Notes under the pieces: model-generated
Databases searched by the model: none
Seen by the model: only the letters and a program-made list of their open reading frames with translations
What the model was told of the DNA's origin: nothing
Assembly: GCF_000565075.1 (NCBI RefSeq)
Contig: NZ_JDFG01000046.1
Location: 1 to 54,262 of the forward strand
DNA: 54,262 nucleotides
DNA from: Atopobium sp. BS2
GTDB taxonomy: Bacteria > Actinomycetota > Coriobacteriia > Coriobacteriales > Atopobiaceae
Direction: 5' to 3'
Position numbers and translations under genes: made by a program
Shown: positions 27,304 through 35,229 of the stretch, piece by piece
Position numbering within the stretch: the first letter of the stretch is position 1
How the letters are laid out: each line of letters starts with the position of its first letter

Positions 27304-28749
27304 ATGACTGATGCAGAACTCAAAGCAAGCGCTGAGGCGTTTGTTAACGAGCACTGGGAAGAGATTATTGAGGATATCCGCTACCTTGTGCAGGTAGAGT
27401 CCGTTGAGGATCTGTCTCTTGCAGAGCCTGGTAAACCTTGGGGCCCAAAGTCTTACGAGGCACTTCACCGTGGTCTTGAGATTGCAGAGCGCCTAGGCCT
27501 TGAGACCACAGACGTAGACGGCTACCTGGGCTTTGGTGACCTTCCTGGTGAGTCCGAGAAGTACCTTGCTACTATCGCTCACTCCGATATTGTTCCTCTG
27601 GGTAAGGGTTGGACGGTAGATCCACTTGACGTTACCCGCCGTGAGGGCTTTATTCTGGGTCGCGGTGTTCTGGACGACAAGGGTCCTCTGGCACTCTCAC
27701 TCTGGGCAGCACACTACTTTGTTGAACAGGTAAAAAAGACTGGCAAAAAGCTTCCATACACCTTGCGCGCCATCGTTGGCAACAACGAAGAGACCGGCAT
27801 GGGCGACGTCCCTTACTATCTCTCCAAGTATCCAGAGCCAGCATTCTGCTTCACTCCTGATGCTGAGTTCCCACTTATTTGCGGCGAGAAGGGCGTGTAC
27901 CACGCACAGTTCACTTCTCCAAAAATTGCTGGCGCAAACAGCGAGAAGATCGTTGAGCTTGACGGTGGTACCGTACCTAACGCAATTCCAGGACTTGCAA
28001 GCGCACTTGTTCGCGCTGACGCTTCTACCTTGGCTGATACTGATTCCATCAAGGTTGAGGACGCAGGTGTTGAAGATGATGGCACCAAGCTTGCCCGCAT
28101 TAACGCAACAGGTAAGGGTGGACACGCTTCCATGCCTGAGGGAACTGTCAACGCAATTGGCCTGCTTGTGACCTATCTGCTTGATAACAACATCTGCGGA
28201 GAGGCAGAACGTGACTTCTTGACCTTCTCACAGCAGCTTTGCTCAACTACTGACGGTACTGGAACTGGTATCCAGAGCACTGATGACAAGTTTGGTCCTC
28301 TGACCTGCATCTCTGGTACTATCCGTACCAAGGGTGACGTCTACGTACAGACTATTGACTCCCGCTATCCAACCTCAACCACTGGCGAGGCAATTACTGC
28401 TCGCATGACTGAGCTTGGTGAGGCTCATGGTTGCACCTTTGAGGTTCTTTCCGATGCAGTTCCTTTCTACATTGACCCAAGCTCTCCTGAGATTACTACC
28501 CTTCTTGATACGTTCCATGAGTACACAGGAAGCAATGAGCAGGCGTTTGTTATCGGTGGCGGCACCTATGCACGTCACTTTAAGCGTGCCGTTGCCTTTG
28601 GTCCTTATGACAGTAAGGCAGCAAAAGACCTGCCTGAGTGGGTTGGTATGGAGCACGGTCCTGACGAGGGAATCTCTGAGGAATGGCTCAAGCGCGCTCT
28701 TAAGATCTACATTGTCAGCATTGCTCGCCTGATGCAGCTTGACCTGTAA
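27304..28749 (+). CDS. pepV: Dipeptidase PepV-like (M20 family)
   Basis: A cytoplasmic zinc dipeptidase of 481 aa. The metal site is recognisable: AHSDIVPLGKGWTVDPLD (first His), ILGRGVLDDKGPLAL (bridging Asp), NNEETGMGD (catalytic Glu-Glu), FCFTPDAEFPLICGEKG (Asp ligand) and the C-terminal VIGGGTYARHF (last His). GKGGHASMPEGTVNAI is the PepV lid-type insertion signature. ATG 27304 follows AAAGGAG by 6 nt; an upstream in-frame start at 27265 lacks a ribosome site. It releases amino acids from dipeptides, a likely nutrition route. Confidence 0.94.
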   Translation: MTDAELKASAEAFVNEHWEEIIEDIRYLVQVESVEDLSLAEPGKPWGPKSYEALHRGLEIAERLGLETTDVDGYLGFGDLPGESEKYLATIAHSDIVPLGKGWTVDPLDVTRREGFILGRGVLDDKGPLALSLWAAHYFVEQVKKTGKKLPYTLRAIVGNNEETGMGDVPYYLSKYPEPAFCFTPDAEFPLICGEKGVYHAQFTSPKIAGANSEKIVELDGGTVPNAIPGLASALVRADASTLADTDSIKVEDAGVEDDGTKLARINATGKGGHASMPEGTVNAIGLLVTYLLDNNICGEAERDFLTFSQQLCSTTDGTGTGIQSTDDKFGPLTCISGTIRTKGDVYVQTIDSRYPTSTTGEAITARMTELGEAHGCTFEVLSDAVPFYIDPSSPEITTLLDTFHEYTGSNEQAFVIGGGTYARHFKRAVAFGPYDSKAAKDLPEWVGMEHGPDEGISEEWLKRALKIYIVSIARLMQLDL

Positions 28750-28798
28750 AACTACAAGCACAGAAATGTAAGAATAAAGCCTCTGTATTCCATTTGAT

Positions 28799-29044
28799 TT
28801 GACTGCCTCCCATTTCTTGGACATAAGAAATGGGAGGCAGTTCATATGCGGGGGATTTGATTCTGCAGCGTGTTAGCGTCGGCTTTTAGGCCTGGCGCAC
28901 AAAATAGCGCAGCTTTGGTAGGTTTTGCTGAAGAATTGACATGTTCCCAATCAAGATAGCCAGGCAGCTAGGCGGCCGCACTACCCGATATGCATCTCTA
29001 TGCATAAACTTAATCTAATATGCTGGAAAATGAATAGACTTATA
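28799..29044 (+). repeat. 246-bp interspersed repeat, copy 2
   Basis: Reverse-complement match to positions 1-246. It opens with a 17-bp stem hairpin (28802-28841, arm ACTGCCTCCCATTTCTT), then a segment containing GCGTGTTAGCGTCGGC, then TAGCCAGGCAGC and an ATGCAT-containing AT-rich end. There is no ORF. The hairpin loop sequence is the complement of the loop in copy 1, as expected for an inverted copy. Confidence 0.88.
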
Positions 29045-29082
29045 TAAGAAATTTAACTATCGATAAATTCTGTATCTACGGA

Positions 29083-29211
29083 ACACACCTAAGTCGGATA
29101 ATCTGCTCAGATGAGGGCATTTTACACATCTAATGACGATAATCTGCATGATTGAGGTATTTTCTGCGTCATGTATACGTCTTTTTAACAGATTATCCGA
29201 CTTAGGTGTGT
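29083..29211. mobile_element. 129-bp MITE-like element with perfect 23-bp terminal inverted repeats, copy A
   Basis: The left end begins ACACACCTAAGTCGGATAAT (29083-) and the right end (29189-29211) is its exact 23-bp complement. An internal block (29124-29147, ACACATCTAATGACGATAAT...) is a third, diverged version of the end sequence in the same orientation as the left end. There is no ORF. A second element of the same length lies at 43672-43800. No clear target-site duplication is visible. Confidence 0.8.
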
Positions 29212-29213
29212 AT

Positions 29214-29260
29214 TGAACTGCCTCCTATTTTTTTGTGTCTAAGAAATGGGAGGCAGTTCA
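29214..29260. repeat. Third copy of the ACTGCCTCC hairpin
   Basis: The right arm AAGAAATGGGAGGCAGTTCA (29241-29260) is identical to the right arm of the hairpin at 201-246. The left arm carries substitutions (CCTCCTATTTTTT instead of CCTCCCATTTCTT). It follows the 129-bp element directly and precedes the terminator arm at 29262. Confidence 0.8.
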
Positions 29261-29298
29261 GATACAGAGGCTTTTTGCAAGCAATTGCTTTTTACATG

Positions 29299-30456
29299 CT
29301 ACGCATTGGAACAAATCTTCTTCCACAAGCGTAGACCATAGCTATTTGGCAATCCCGCTTCAATACGAATAGCCAAATACCATCCCGTGGCGTTATACAC
29401 CAACTCAAAGACATCCTGACTATTTATGGCAGGAATGCCCTGCGTTAGTGCCGTAAAGATAATCCTTGCTACGTCAAACAGAACGATGGTGCTCACAATA
29501 AGAATATAAGGTCTAATGAAACGTGCATCGTTTGAACCCTTAAGGGCAAGAAGACCTGCAACAAGAGAAAATACTGCACCAACTGTCACCAAGAAAATGG
29601 TAAGAATACCCTGTTGCTCAAGAAATTGATTAACAGTTGCCAAGAACGGTTGATTTACAACTCTAGAAAGGTCATGCAGTCCAAGCAGAATCAGAACTAG
29701 AAAAAGTGCAATTCCACTCAGCGTGATAGAAACCAGTGCAAAAAAGTGAAGAACTCGCTGATGACGAGAGCGCCAATATGTAGTTCCCACAATACCCTGG
29801 TCGTGCTCCTTCTTTACTTTATCCGCAAGATTGGAACAAATTACCACGTAAACTATAGTATTAAGTTGAACAAAGGGATCAAGAATAATCAACTCTCCTC
29901 TACCCCAGGCCCATAAAATTCCTACCAGAATAATCAGGCCAATCAGGTAGCAAAGAAATCTGTATGGTTCAACTTTTGATGAGTCTTTAGCTGCGCGTAA
30001 TCCAAGTACCGAGGTTACAACCTGCAGCACACCAATAAGCAATACAAACACATAGCCTAGAAGCACGTTATTGCTGAACGTAAAATACACACCGCTGAAC
30101 TCAAGCTGTTCCAAAGGAACAGAAGGCTGTAAGCCCATAACAGTTGCAAAAAGAGACGCTGACGTAGTCAAAACATCTGCCACACCCAAAATAATCAAAA
30201 CAATTGAGACGATGCGTAAAACATGTTGAGCAGGAGTTCTTGGAACTGTAGCCTTAACTCGGTCGGACGCAGGACGGTCCAATGGTTCATCCTCGTCTAC
30301 TATAAGGATTTTCTCGGCACGTTCTGCTACTTCAGAAACGTTTTCTGCCAGCTCAGAGGATACCTCAGTGACCTTTTTAGAAAGCTCTCCTACCTTTGAA
30401 TTTTCAGCCAGCTGAGCAAGCTCAGCGCCGATATCTTTTTTCTGTTCCACTGACAC
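29299..30456 (-). CDS. Multi-pass membrane protein of unknown function with N-terminal coiled coil
   Basis: A 385-aa protein that I cannot assign. Residues 1-50 are a charged helix with heptad character (AELAQLAENSKVGELSKKVTEVSSELAENVSEVAER), followed by an acidic linker. About eight hydrophobic segments are visible from residue 80 on, in two similar halves (each of four helices, with ...VLRIVSIVLIILGVADVLTTSASLF and ...VLHFFALVSITLSGIALFLVLILLG), which suggests an internal duplication. The preferred start is GTG 30456, with TGAGGA 5 nt upstream; GTG 30468 is the longest frame but has no ribosome site. It is transcribed away from the MATE gene. Confidence 0.7.
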   Translation of the reverse strand: MSVEQKKDIGAELAQLAENSKVGELSKKVTEVSSELAENVSEVAERAEKILIVDEDEPLDRPASDRVKATVPRTPAQHVLRIVSIVLIILGVADVLTTSASLFATVMGLQPSVPLEQLEFSGVYFTFSNNVLLGYVFVLLIGVLQVVTSVLGLRAAKDSSKVEPYRFLCYLIGLIILVGILWAWGRGELIILDPFVQLNTIVYVVICSNLADKVKKEHDQGIVGTTYWRSRHQRVLHFFALVSITLSGIALFLVLILLGLHDLSRVVNQPFLATVNQFLEQQGILTIFLVTVGAVFSLVAGLLALKGSNDARFIRPYILIVSTIVLFDVARIIFTALTQGIPAINSQDVFELVYNATGWYLAIRIEAGLPNSYGLRLWKKICSNA

Positions 30457-30654
30457 AAAAATCCTCACACTTGTCCAAAATGTTCAAATAAATCATAGCA
30501 TTAGCTACTTTGCTGTGTTAGTATTTGCAACTGTCCGTGTACCTGCAAGTATGTAAGGAGGCTTGTTCGATGCTTTTTTAATCTTCTCGTGAGCGTGTCA
30601 CATGTCCACACCACGAGTCTGTCTGACATGTTCCACCACTAATCGAGGAGAAGT

Positions 30655-32151
30655 ATGGAATCGAATAAGCTTTTTGCGGAAACACCACCATTTAAATTAT
30701 TTATACGAGCAGCCCTTCCAGGTGCCATTGCTATGCTTGCGTCGATGCTCTACGACACTGCAGATGGAATCCTTGTTGGACGCTATCTGGGTCAGGATTC
30801 CTTTGGCGCGGTTACCATTGCCATTCCACTGGTTATTCTCTGCTTTGCTGTTGCCGACCTTATTGGCGTTGGAGCCTCTGCGGTCATTGCCGTTGAGCAC
30901 GGCAAGAAAAATCACCAGACAGCCAATAACATCTTTACCATTGCTTTTATCATGCTCGTTACCACTGGTGTTATCAGCGGCATTTTCTTCTACTTTTTTG
31001 CGCCAAACGTTCTAGCACTTATGGGTGCTCAAGGAAAGATTGCCGAACAAGGAACCATTTACCTGCGTGTATGGACCCTTTTCTTGCCGGTAATGTGCAT
31101 CTCATACGCCGTTGATAACTTCCTTAAGATCTGTGGCAAAATTAGGCGCTCTACCAGCATTGCCTTTATTTCCGCAATTCTGGGAACCGTGCTTGAGTAC
31201 TACTTCTTAGGTGTTTTGGGATTATCCGTTGAGTACGCAGCGCTGGGTTACTGCATCTCAATTACCTTCTCGTCCCTTTATGGCATCTGGCCCTTTATTG
31301 GCAACAAGCAAATCCTTAAGTTTGTAAAGCCACACTTTAATTGGACGCAAATCAAAGAAATCTTTGTAAACGGCTTCCCTATCTTTATGCAGAACATCTC
31401 AAGCAGGATTTATTCCCTGCTGATGAACGCTGCCTTACTGAGTCTTGGCGGAGATATTGCCATTGCTTCTTACGGCGTGCTCCTCTATTCCGGCGGCCTT
31501 ATTCAGCCACTCATTTATGGCCAGGCCGACGCCATGCAGCCAGCCATTGGTTACAACTGGGGCGCAAAGAAAAAAGATCGAGTGCTTGCTATCGAGAAGT
31601 ACATCTTCTCCACAGGCATCATTATTGGCATCTTTGCGTTTTGTGTCTCGTTCTTCTTCTCGGAGTTCTTGGTCAAGCTCTACCTGCCAGAAGGAACACA
31701 AGAGCTGCTTAACATGGCCATCCCGGCTATGCGCATTCACGCTTTTATCTTTATTTTTAGCTGGATTACTATGTGCACCGAGAGCTTGGCTATTGCGCTC
31801 AAGCAAACAAAGATCTCCAACCTTTTGAGCGTCTTTATGGCACTCATCTTCCCTATCAGCTCGCTTATGGTTCTGAGGCCATTTGGTCTGGACGCGCTCT
31901 GGTACGTCTCAGTTGTATCCAACATACTCTCGGCGCTGCTTTCTGTTGGCTGCCTCATCCACATCTATCGCAAGCATTTCAAAGGTGTGAATTCAGACGG
32001 TGTTGATGGCGCTGATGCTGTATCCGATGGCACTCAGGAAGAGGACTCCGAACTCACCGATGCAGAGCTCGCCGAGGCAGAGCTTTCAGCTCCCGAGCTC
32101 TCCAGCCCAGAAGATCACCTGGACCCAGAATCCATCTCCCGAGCTCAATAG
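30655..32151 (+). CDS. MATE family efflux transporter
   Basis: A 498-aa polytopic membrane exporter with about 12 helices in two homologous halves. It starts FKLFIRAALPGAIAMLASMLYDTADGILVGRYLG, the MATE N-terminal pattern, repeated in the second half as IFVNGFPIFMQNISSRIYSLLMN. A conserved GYNWGAKKKDRVLAIEKY segment follows helix 8. The last about 60 residues are an acidic tail (residues about 440-498) with repeats of AEL, PEL and DAEL, unusual for the family. GAGGAG stands 5 nt before ATG 30655. Export of drugs or metabolites by cation antiport is the family role; the substrate is unknown. Confidence 0.9.
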   Translation: MESNKLFAETPPFKLFIRAALPGAIAMLASMLYDTADGILVGRYLGQDSFGAVTIAIPLVILCFAVADLIGVGASAVIAVEHGKKNHQTANNIFTIAFIMLVTTGVISGIFFYFFAPNVLALMGAQGKIAEQGTIYLRVWTLFLPVMCISYAVDNFLKICGKIRRSTSIAFISAILGTVLEYYFLGVLGLSVEYAALGYCISITFSSLYGIWPFIGNKQILKFVKPHFNWTQIKEIFVNGFPIFMQNISSRIYSLLMNAALLSLGGDIAIASYGVLLYSGGLIQPLIYGQADAMQPAIGYNWGAKKKDRVLAIEKYIFSTGIIIGIFAFCVSFFFSEFLVKLYLPEGTQELLNMAIPAMRIHAFIFIFSWITMCTESLAIALKQTKISNLLSVFMALIFPISSLMVLRPFGLDALWYVSVVSNILSALLSVGCLIHIYRKHFKGVNSDGVDGADAVSDGTQEEDSELTDAELAEAELSAPELSSPEDHLDPESISRAQ

Positions 32152-32198
32152 CCTGCTCTCTCACAGCTCCGCGCAACAACTTACTCCTCACAAAAACA

Positions 32199-32236
32199 TG
32201 GCGAGAAGATCTTCTGATTCCAAGATCTTCTCGCCA
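32199..32236. terminator. Terminator hairpin built from two inverted TTCTCGCCA motifs
   Basis: TGGCGAGAAGATCTT (32199-32213), an 8-nt loop and the exact complement (32222-32236). Both outer arms are the window-wide repeated 9-mer. On the minus strand the stem is followed by ATGTTTTTG, so it ends the sulfhydrylase gene; it also lies 48 bp past the MATE gene on the other strand. Confidence 0.85.
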
Positions 32237-32264
32237 TAAACATAAGCGGTTATAGAACGTCTAC

Positions 32265-33545
32265 CTACAGCGCAGCAAGTGCCTGCTCGACGTCGTTGAT
32301 AAGGTCCTCGGTGCCCTCAATACCGCAGCTCAAGCGTACGGTACCTGGGGTAATGCCTGCTGCCACAAGTTCCTCGTCAGTAAGCTGACGGTGCGTTGAA
32401 GAAGCTGGGTGCAAACAGCAAGAACGAGCGTCTGCAACGTGCGTTGCAATGGAGAAGACCTTGAGGTTACCCAAGAACTTCTCGGCAGCCTCACGACCAC
32501 CAGCAACGTCAACAGTGATAACACCGCAGGAACCGTTTGGCAGATACTTCTGAGCCAGCTCGTAGTACTTATCGCCTGGAAGGCCAGGATAGCTTACGTG
32601 TGCAACCTTAGGGTTGTTTACAAGCGCCTCGGCAACTGCCTGGCCATTCTTGCAATGCTGAGCCATGCGAACGTGCAGGGACTCAAGGCCAAGGTTGAGA
32701 TAGAAAGCACTTTGTGGCGACTGAATAGAGCCGAAGTCGCGCATAAGCTGGACGGTTGCCTTAGTAATAAAAGCGCCACCCTTACCAAAGGTATCTGCAT
32801 ATACAAGGTTGTGATACGAAGGGTCAGGCTGGGTCAGACCTGGGAACTTATCTGCGTGAGCAGCCCAGTCAAAGTTACCACCATCAACAATAGCGCCGCC
32901 AACAGCAGAGCCATGACCGTCCATATATTTGGTTGTTGAATGGGTCACAATATCTGCTCCCCACTCAAGAGGACGGCAGTTCACAGGTGTGGCAAAAGTA
33001 TTGTCAACAATCAGAGGTACACCATGATCATGAGCGGCCTTTGCCCAACGCTCAATATCAAGAACAACCAGTGCAGGATTTGCAACGGTCTCACCAAAGA
33101 CGCACTTTGTATTTGGTCTGAATGCTGCGTTAATCTCTTCGTCAGTTGCATCTGGCGAGATAAACGTGCACTCAATACCCATCTTCTTAAGAGTGATAGC
33201 AAACAGGTTAAAGGTGCCGCCATAGATGGTAGACAGGGAGATAAAATGATCTCCAGCCTCAGCAATGTTAAAGACGGCAAAGAAGTTTGCTGCCTGACCA
33301 GAAGAAGTCAGCATTGCAGCAGTACCGCCCTCAAGAGCACAAATCTTTGAAGCTACATTATCCAGCGTTGGATTTTGAACGCGAGAATAGAAATAGCCAG
33401 CAGCTTTGAGGTCGAACAACTCTCCAAGCTGCATCGACTCGTCATATTTGAACGTGGTTGATTGAATGATAGGCACTTGCCTAGGCTCACCGCAACCAGG
33501 CTGATAACCGCCCTGCACGCAGCGAGTCTCGATGCTCTCAGACAT
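32265..33545 (-). CDS. metY: O-acetylhomoserine aminocarboxypropyltransferase/sulfhydrylase
   Basis: A PLP-dependent enzyme of the Cys/Met metabolism family, 426 aa, making homocysteine from O-acetylhomoserine and sulfide. The PLP lysine is in HSTTKYMDGHGSAVGG; the cofactor-stacking and phosphate regions are LTSSGQAANFFAVFNI and YGGTFNLFAITLKK; the C-terminal TRLS-type region is TPGTVRLSCGIE. Length and the YSRVQNPT segment fit the O-acetylhomoserine class rather than cystathionine gamma-synthase. ATG 33545 has GGAGG 6 nt upstream; an upstream in-frame codon at 33599 lacks a site. No other methionine gene lies near. Confidence 0.92.
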   Translation of the reverse strand: MSESIETRCVQGGYQPGCGEPRQVPIIQSTTFKYDESMQLGELFDLKAAGYFYSRVQNPTLDNVASKICALEGGTAAMLTSSGQAANFFAVFNIAEAGDHFISLSTIYGGTFNLFAITLKKMGIECTFISPDATDEEINAAFRPNTKCVFGETVANPALVVLDIERWAKAAHDHGVPLIVDNTFATPVNCRPLEWGADIVTHSTTKYMDGHGSAVGGAIVDGGNFDWAAHADKFPGLTQPDPSYHNLVYADTFGKGGAFITKATVQLMRDFGSIQSPQSAFYLNLGLESLHVRMAQHCKNGQAVAEALVNNPKVAHVSYPGLPGDKYYELAQKYLPNGSCGVITVDVAGGREAAEKFLGNLKVFSIATHVADARSCCLHPASSTHRQLTDEELVAAGITPGTVRLSCGIEGTEDLINDVEQALAAL

Positions 33546-33614
33546 AGCATCCTCCCTCATAATCATCATCCACGCCGCGCAAACGTCAATGCGCTCCAAA
33601 CGTGGACTATGTGA

Positions 33615-34955
33615 TTATCTAAGGATACTAGTCTCTCTACCCTCAATAACACGCTCAATCAAAACTTTTTCATGTTCTGAAACAATTGCGAGGTCTGAGG
33701 TAACATCTCTGAAGTCCATAGAGTCTTTCCACTCTTTGACCAGAGAAATGTTACGCTGAGCTGTGCAAACAGTACTGAGCTCAGAGTCAATGTCTTGCAT
33801 AATCTGGGTGTAATTTGCGCGTTTCTCGCCCAACATGTCACTGAGGTGGAAAAGAATGTGCTCAACTTCACGAACTTCTCGCCTTGCATGGTGTACCTCA
33901 GAGAAGCTGGTCATATCCAGGCCAAACAGGCGCGCATCAATAGTCTCAAGCATGTAATCAAAGCGGCTGCTGACATCCTCAAACGAGATGCCATCTTGCA
34001 AGACAGCGTCTGACCATGCGGGCTCAAAGAGCTCATCCAGAGCGCAGCGCAGACTACGACGAACTGCCTTCTTGCGCAGAGCCTCACAGACGCGATCGCG
34101 CTCAGTCTCGCGAGCTGCCTCGACAGCACTGACCAGCTTGGAGCCTTGAGAGAGCTCTCCGGACTCCATCAAATCTGCAACGGTATCAGAGAAGCCGTCG
34201 ATCTCACGAAGACGCGTAGTTGCACCAAGCATCAGCCTATAAACTGGCTCGGCAATCTCAACTGCCTCCTCGTTAAGAAGTGGCGAGAAGAACTTGGTGA
34301 GTAGCTGAGTTCCTCTGAGGGCAAACCTAAATGCTGCGATTACTGCAGGATCTTCTGGATGAGCGCGGAACTCCGTGTACGCGTCTTCCAGGTTAGTTGC
34401 CGCATGAGCACATGCCTCATCCAGGGCATCAAGCGTCTCCCAAGGCTGAGTGGAAGGACCACTGACCAGCCAAAGAAGCTTACCGTGAGGCTCGCGAACA
34501 TCTCCAAGCTGCTTCCAGACGCACTCGTGTTGATGACAAAGCGAACCACGTACGTCAATAGCGCACACAGCGCCCTTTGTCAGCGGAAGTTCAAATCCCA
34601 GCAGAGTCTCTGCAACATAACCCAAAAATGGAGCGTGTCCGACAAGAATCAGTGTTTCTGCATCAGCGTGCTCAAGCTCTGCCTGAAGTGCAGGAAGATC
34701 TTGATCGTAAAGGGAGTCATGAATCTCCAGACCTTCTGCATCCAGAGCCTCTGCCACAATCTCTGCAGTCTCAAGTGCGCGAAGAGCGGGACTTGTCCAA
34801 ATCTCAGCCTCTTCACCCTCTGGTCCTAACAGACCAAAAATATGAGGATAATTGGCAGATAAAGCCCTTTGACCAGCACGTGTGAGCTCTCGACTCATGT
34901 CTTCAGAGCCACGTTCAGATACACCATGTCGTACAAGAACCAAAGTCTTTACCAT
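33615..34955 (-). CDS. Histidine phosphatase (SixA-like) fused to a CHAD domain
   Basis: A 446-aa two-domain protein. Residues 1-165 are a histidine-phosphatase domain: LVLVRHGVSERG (catalytic RHG), WTSPALRALETAEIV (second Arg) and LVGHAPFLG (second His). Residues about 195-446 form a helical CHAD domain with conserved His/Arg/Lys positions (FRFALRGTQLLTKFF, VHHARREVREVEHILF). CHAD domains bind polyphosphate; SixA-type domains remove phosphate from protein histidines. It is cytoplasmic, with no signal peptide. ATG 34955 is preceded by GGAGG and a promoter-like TTGCGC-N16-TATAAG (34991-35018). The role, perhaps polyphosphate- or phosphoprotein-linked, is inferred. Confidence 0.88.
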   Translation of the reverse strand: MVKTLVLVRHGVSERGSEDMSRELTRAGQRALSANYPHIFGLLGPEGEEAEIWTSPALRALETAEIVAEALDAEGLEIHDSLYDQDLPALQAELEHADAETLILVGHAPFLGYVAETLLGFELPLTKGAVCAIDVRGSLCHQHECVWKQLGDVREPHGKLLWLVSGPSTQPWETLDALDEACAHAATNLEDAYTEFRAHPEDPAVIAAFRFALRGTQLLTKFFSPLLNEEAVEIAEPVYRLMLGATTRLREIDGFSDTVADLMESGELSQGSKLVSAVEAARETERDRVCEALRKKAVRRSLRCALDELFEPAWSDAVLQDGISFEDVSSRFDYMLETIDARLFGLDMTSFSEVHHARREVREVEHILFHLSDMLGEKRANYTQIMQDIDSELSTVCTAQRNISLVKEWKDSMDFRDVTSDLAIVSEHEKVLIERVIEGRETSILR

Positions 34956-35000
34956 GTTTACCTCCGCTGGTCATCTGCAGAAAACTGCTTCTTATAGCGT

Positions 35001-35043
35001 AATAGGACGCCCGCGCAATTTTGCACGGACGTCCTATTTTTAC
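35001..35043. terminator. Long hairpin between asnS and the phosphatase/CHAD gene
   Basis: AATAGGACG and CGTCCTATT outer arms with an inner CGcGCAA/TTGCaCG stem. A T-run follows on the plus side. On the minus strand it lies 187 bp past the asnS stop and overlaps a candidate -35 for the downstream gene, so it may be a terminator, part of a leader, or both. Confidence 0.55.
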
Positions 35044-35229
35044 TGCCAACGGGCAAATATATCGGTATATGGCGAGAAAAACTTTTTATCTCGCATCTCT
35101 GCTATGCAGTTTTTGCATAACGGCTATGCATAATCTGCACGCAAAAATCCAACATGAAAGACTTGGCAACTGTGGCGGTTAAGTTAGCGCTCTATCCACG
35201 CGTCCCTACACCGCCTGTGACCGGCAATC

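Larger units (their letters stand above)
28776..29274. terminator. Split bidirectional terminator arms flanking inserted repeats
   Basis: AAAGCCTCTGTAT (28776-28788) and its exact complement ATACAGAGGCTTT (29262-29274, followed by TT) lie at the ends of this intergenic region, between the convergent genes pepV and the membrane protein ending at 29299. Together they would make an ordinary terminator, but 473 bp of repeats now separate them. See the repeat entries inside this span. Confidence 0.6.

Noticed and set aside
1-29044. The 28.5-kb segment between the inverted 246-bp repeats as a composite transposon or island
   Set aside because: No transposase or integrase lies inside, the genes are core functions, and the repeats lack transposon-like ends.
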